From NCBI GenBank assembly GCA_944333305.1, contig CALVKV010000072.1, positions 1 through 7,297 on the forward strand: a DNA stretch of 7,297 nt, in the 5' to 3' direction. A model generated the notes under the pieces. That model ran no database searches. It was not told the DNA's origin and saw nothing but the letters and a program-made list of their open reading frames with translations. Below are positions 6,060-7,297 of this stretch, piece by piece (the first letter of the stretch is position 1; the number at the start of each line of letters is the position of its first letter). The DNA is from an uncultured Bacilli bacterium (lineage in GTDB: Bacteria > Bacillota_I > Bacilli_A > RF39 > UBA660). The position numbers and the translations under genes are program-made.

Positions 6060-7142
6060 TTATTTTCCCTTTAACGATACATCTCTTTTACAAAAAACAT
6101 ATTTACTAAGCCAATATTCATCATTATTATCATTATATTCTCCAACTGGAATTTCGTTTGACAAATCATTTGCTAATTCTAATATTTCGTTTTTTAATTC
6201 AATATTGTTCTTATATTCAAAAGGTATTTTTTCATATCCTAAACATGCACCCATTATATTGCCAGCTACCGCTCCAGTTGAGTCGGAATCTCCATCATGA
6301 TTTATTGAGCAGATAATAGCATCTTTGAAATTGTTTGGATATTTCAAACAAGAATATATTGCTATAGCAAATGTTTCTTCAGCAACCCAGCCTTCACCGA
6401 GTTCATTAATTGCCTCTATATCATTCTTATTTTCTTCTGATAGTTTTATTGCTTTATTAACTAAATCTATAAAATAATATTTATTTTCTTTATTAAAGAC
6501 ATCAAATTTTTCTTCGTATTGTTTCATTGATTTATCTAATGCTTCTTTAATTGTTAAATTAGTATTTGATAAATACCATATTAATGTTGAAAATACATAA
6601 GCTGGAATTATTCCAAGTGGATGTCCATGAGTTATTGCACTGGCTTCAGCACCAAATTGTCCTGCTGTTTCTGATTCTCTCATGTATAGACCAATTGGGG
6701 CAACTCTCATTATCCCACCGCAACCTTTACTATTATTAACGGGAGTTTCAATTGTTCCTTTAATACCTGAAGATAATGCACTTATACAAGTATTACCTGG
6801 AGCTTGCGGAACATTTAATTCTTTTAAATCTTTAATCCAAGATATAGAACGATGATTATTAGTATGATTTTGTGTATCTAACCAATCTAAATATGATTCA
6901 TATATTGCATCTACAGGTAATAATGCTATTCCTCTCATAGCACATCTTGTTTCTCTATATAATAAAGCATTTGCTGTAAATAAAGTCATTTGAGTATCAT
7001 CTGATATAATACCTTTTCCATCTTTAAATGAAGTTATTTCTTTATCTTTTATATTTCTTTTAAACTCTATTTGATATCCAAGGGCATCTCCAATAGCACC
7101 ACCAATTAACGATCCGCAAATTTTATCCTTTTTACCATTCAT
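6060..7142 (-). CDS. ADP-ribosylglycohydrolase (DraG/ARH family)
   Basis: This 360-residue cytoplasmic enzyme belongs to the ADP-ribosyl-glycohydrolase family, which uses two magnesium or manganese ions to remove ADP-ribose from proteins or small molecules. The N-terminal GSLIGGAIGDALG (10-22) opens the all-helical fold. The first metal site is ISDDTQMT (46-53). SKGCGGIMRVAPIG (138-151) and ITHGHP (170-175) are conserved core segments. The second metal site is HDGDSDSTGAVAGNIMGA (282-299). All expected acidic ligands are present, so it should be active. The length is near the family norm, with an acidic and aromatic C-terminal extension after about 330. The target, whether arginine, serine, nucleic acid or a small ADP-ribosyl compound, cannot be told. 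No ADP-ribosyltransferase or macrodomain partner is seen in the window. The start is an ATG with a GTAGG SD 8 bases upstream. Confidence 0.95.
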   Translation of the reverse strand: MNGKKDKICGSLIGGAIGDALGYQIEFKRNIKDKEITSFKDGKGIISDDTQMTLFTANALLYRETRCAMRGIALLPVDAIYESYLDWLDTQNHTNNHRSISWIKDLKELNVPQAPGNTCISALSSGIKGTIETPVNNSKGCGGIMRVAPIGLYMRESETAGQFGAEASAITHGHPLGIIPAYVFSTLIWYLSNTNLTIKEALDKSMKQYEEKFDVFNKENKYYFIDLVNKAIKLSEENKNDIEAINELGEGWVAEETFAIAIYSCLKYPNNFKDAIICSINHDGDSDSTGAVAGNIMGACLGYEKIPFEYKNNIELKNEILELANDLSNEIPVGEYNDNNDEYWLSKYVFCKRDVSLKGK

Positions 7143-7160
7143 ATTAAGTACCTACTTTCC

Positions 7161-7189
7161 TTTATAATTGTATCATAATTATTGTTCAA
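7161..7189 (-). promoter_or_regulatory. Candidate promoter for the ADP-ribosylglycohydrolase gene
   Basis: Two overlapping readings exist. TTGAAC (7189-7184), 17 bases, then TATAAA (7166-7161) gives normal spacing. Alternatively TGA plus TACAAT (7175-7167) is an extended -10. The second leaves more room for the SD, so I slightly favour it. Confidence 0.5.
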
Positions 7190-7242
7190 AATCATCATCC
7201 TTGCCATTATTTTGTATTATATCTGAATTCTACATGTAAATG

Positions 7243-7268
7243 CCCGTCTTAGTATAGGACGGGTTTTT
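7243..7268 (+). terminator. Terminator-like hairpin in plus orientation at the right edge
   Basis: CCCGTC and GACGGG form a GC-rich 6-bp stem, extended by one G-T pair, with a 7-base loop and five T after it. It has terminator form only for rightward transcription, yet no rightward gene is visible. The GC-rich stem stands out from its surroundings. It could end a small plus-strand RNA or belong to a mobile-element end outside the window. The rest of 7143-7297 holds only the promoter region of the ADP-ribosylglycohydrolase gene. Confidence 0.5.
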
Positions 7269-7297
7269 AGTTGTCTAATTAAACGTGCAGTTAGTTG

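Noticed and set aside
7141..7209. A 22-codon minus-strand ORF ending in a 4-base overlap with the ADP-ribosylglycohydrolase start
   Set aside because: No SD precedes its ATG, the candidate promoter lies inside it, and the peptide looks like translated intergenic DNA.
7182..7226. Short hydrophobic plus-strand peptide frame starting with TTG
   Set aside because: Only 14 codons, no SD, and it lies over the minus-strand promoter region.
7217..7297. Minus-strand frame open from the right edge for about 26 codons
   Set aside because: It is Arg-rich, uses codons unlike the other genes, and runs through the GC hairpin. It may be the tail of something outside but cannot be supported.
1..7297. CRISPR array, tRNA, rRNA, riboswitch or complete insertion sequence
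   Set aside because: No regularly spaced repeats, no cloverleaf or conserved rRNA segments, no recognised aptamer core and no transposase were seen on either strand.

Overview
The window comes from a low-GC Bacillota-like bacterium. It is roughly 70% A+T by eye, has Bacillus-like strong Shine-Dalgarno (SD) sites, and places ybxB next to rpoB. TGG encodes Trp and TGA is used as a stop in several genes, so the code is the standard bacterial one, not the Mycoplasma code. The style of the accessory proteins would fit an uncultured gut Bacilli or Mycoplasmatota-adjacent lineage, but that is inference.

Every recognisable gene is on the minus strand, so transcription runs from right to left. In transcription order the genes are: an ADP-ribosylglycohydrolase (7142-6060); two tandem paralogous membrane-anchored surface proteins (5991-5290 and 5160-4456); a divergent YfiH/LACC1-type 'laccase-domain' protein (4390-3596) followed 6 bp later by a zinc-ribbon membrane protein (3589-2951); a probable cytoplasmic HExxH metalloprotease (2890-1955); the YbxB/RsmC-like rRNA methyltransferase (1855-1265); and the N-terminal third of rpoB (1169 to beyond base 1).

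The window therefore joins a housekeeping block (ybxB-rpoB) to a run of accessory genes. In Bacillus the order is rplJ-rplL-ybxB-rpoB. Here the gene immediately upstream of ybxB is an accessory metalloprotease, and no ribosomal protein gene is visible within about 5.4 kb. ybxB and rpoB each have their own plausible sigma-A promoter, and in both cases the -35 element contains the TGA stop codon of the preceding gene.

The accessory genes look like mostly separate small transcription units. Intrinsic terminators follow the two paralogs, extended -10 promoters precede most genes, and only the laccase-domain/zinc-ribbon pair is tightly coupled. No CRISPR array, rRNA, tRNA, or clear insertion sequence was seen. 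I found no convincing new multi-gene system. The most interesting signals are the dyad symmetries over several -10 elements, the ybxB leader hairpin, the loss of a canonical metal ligand in the laccase-domain protein, and the unexplained plus-sense terminator at the right edge.
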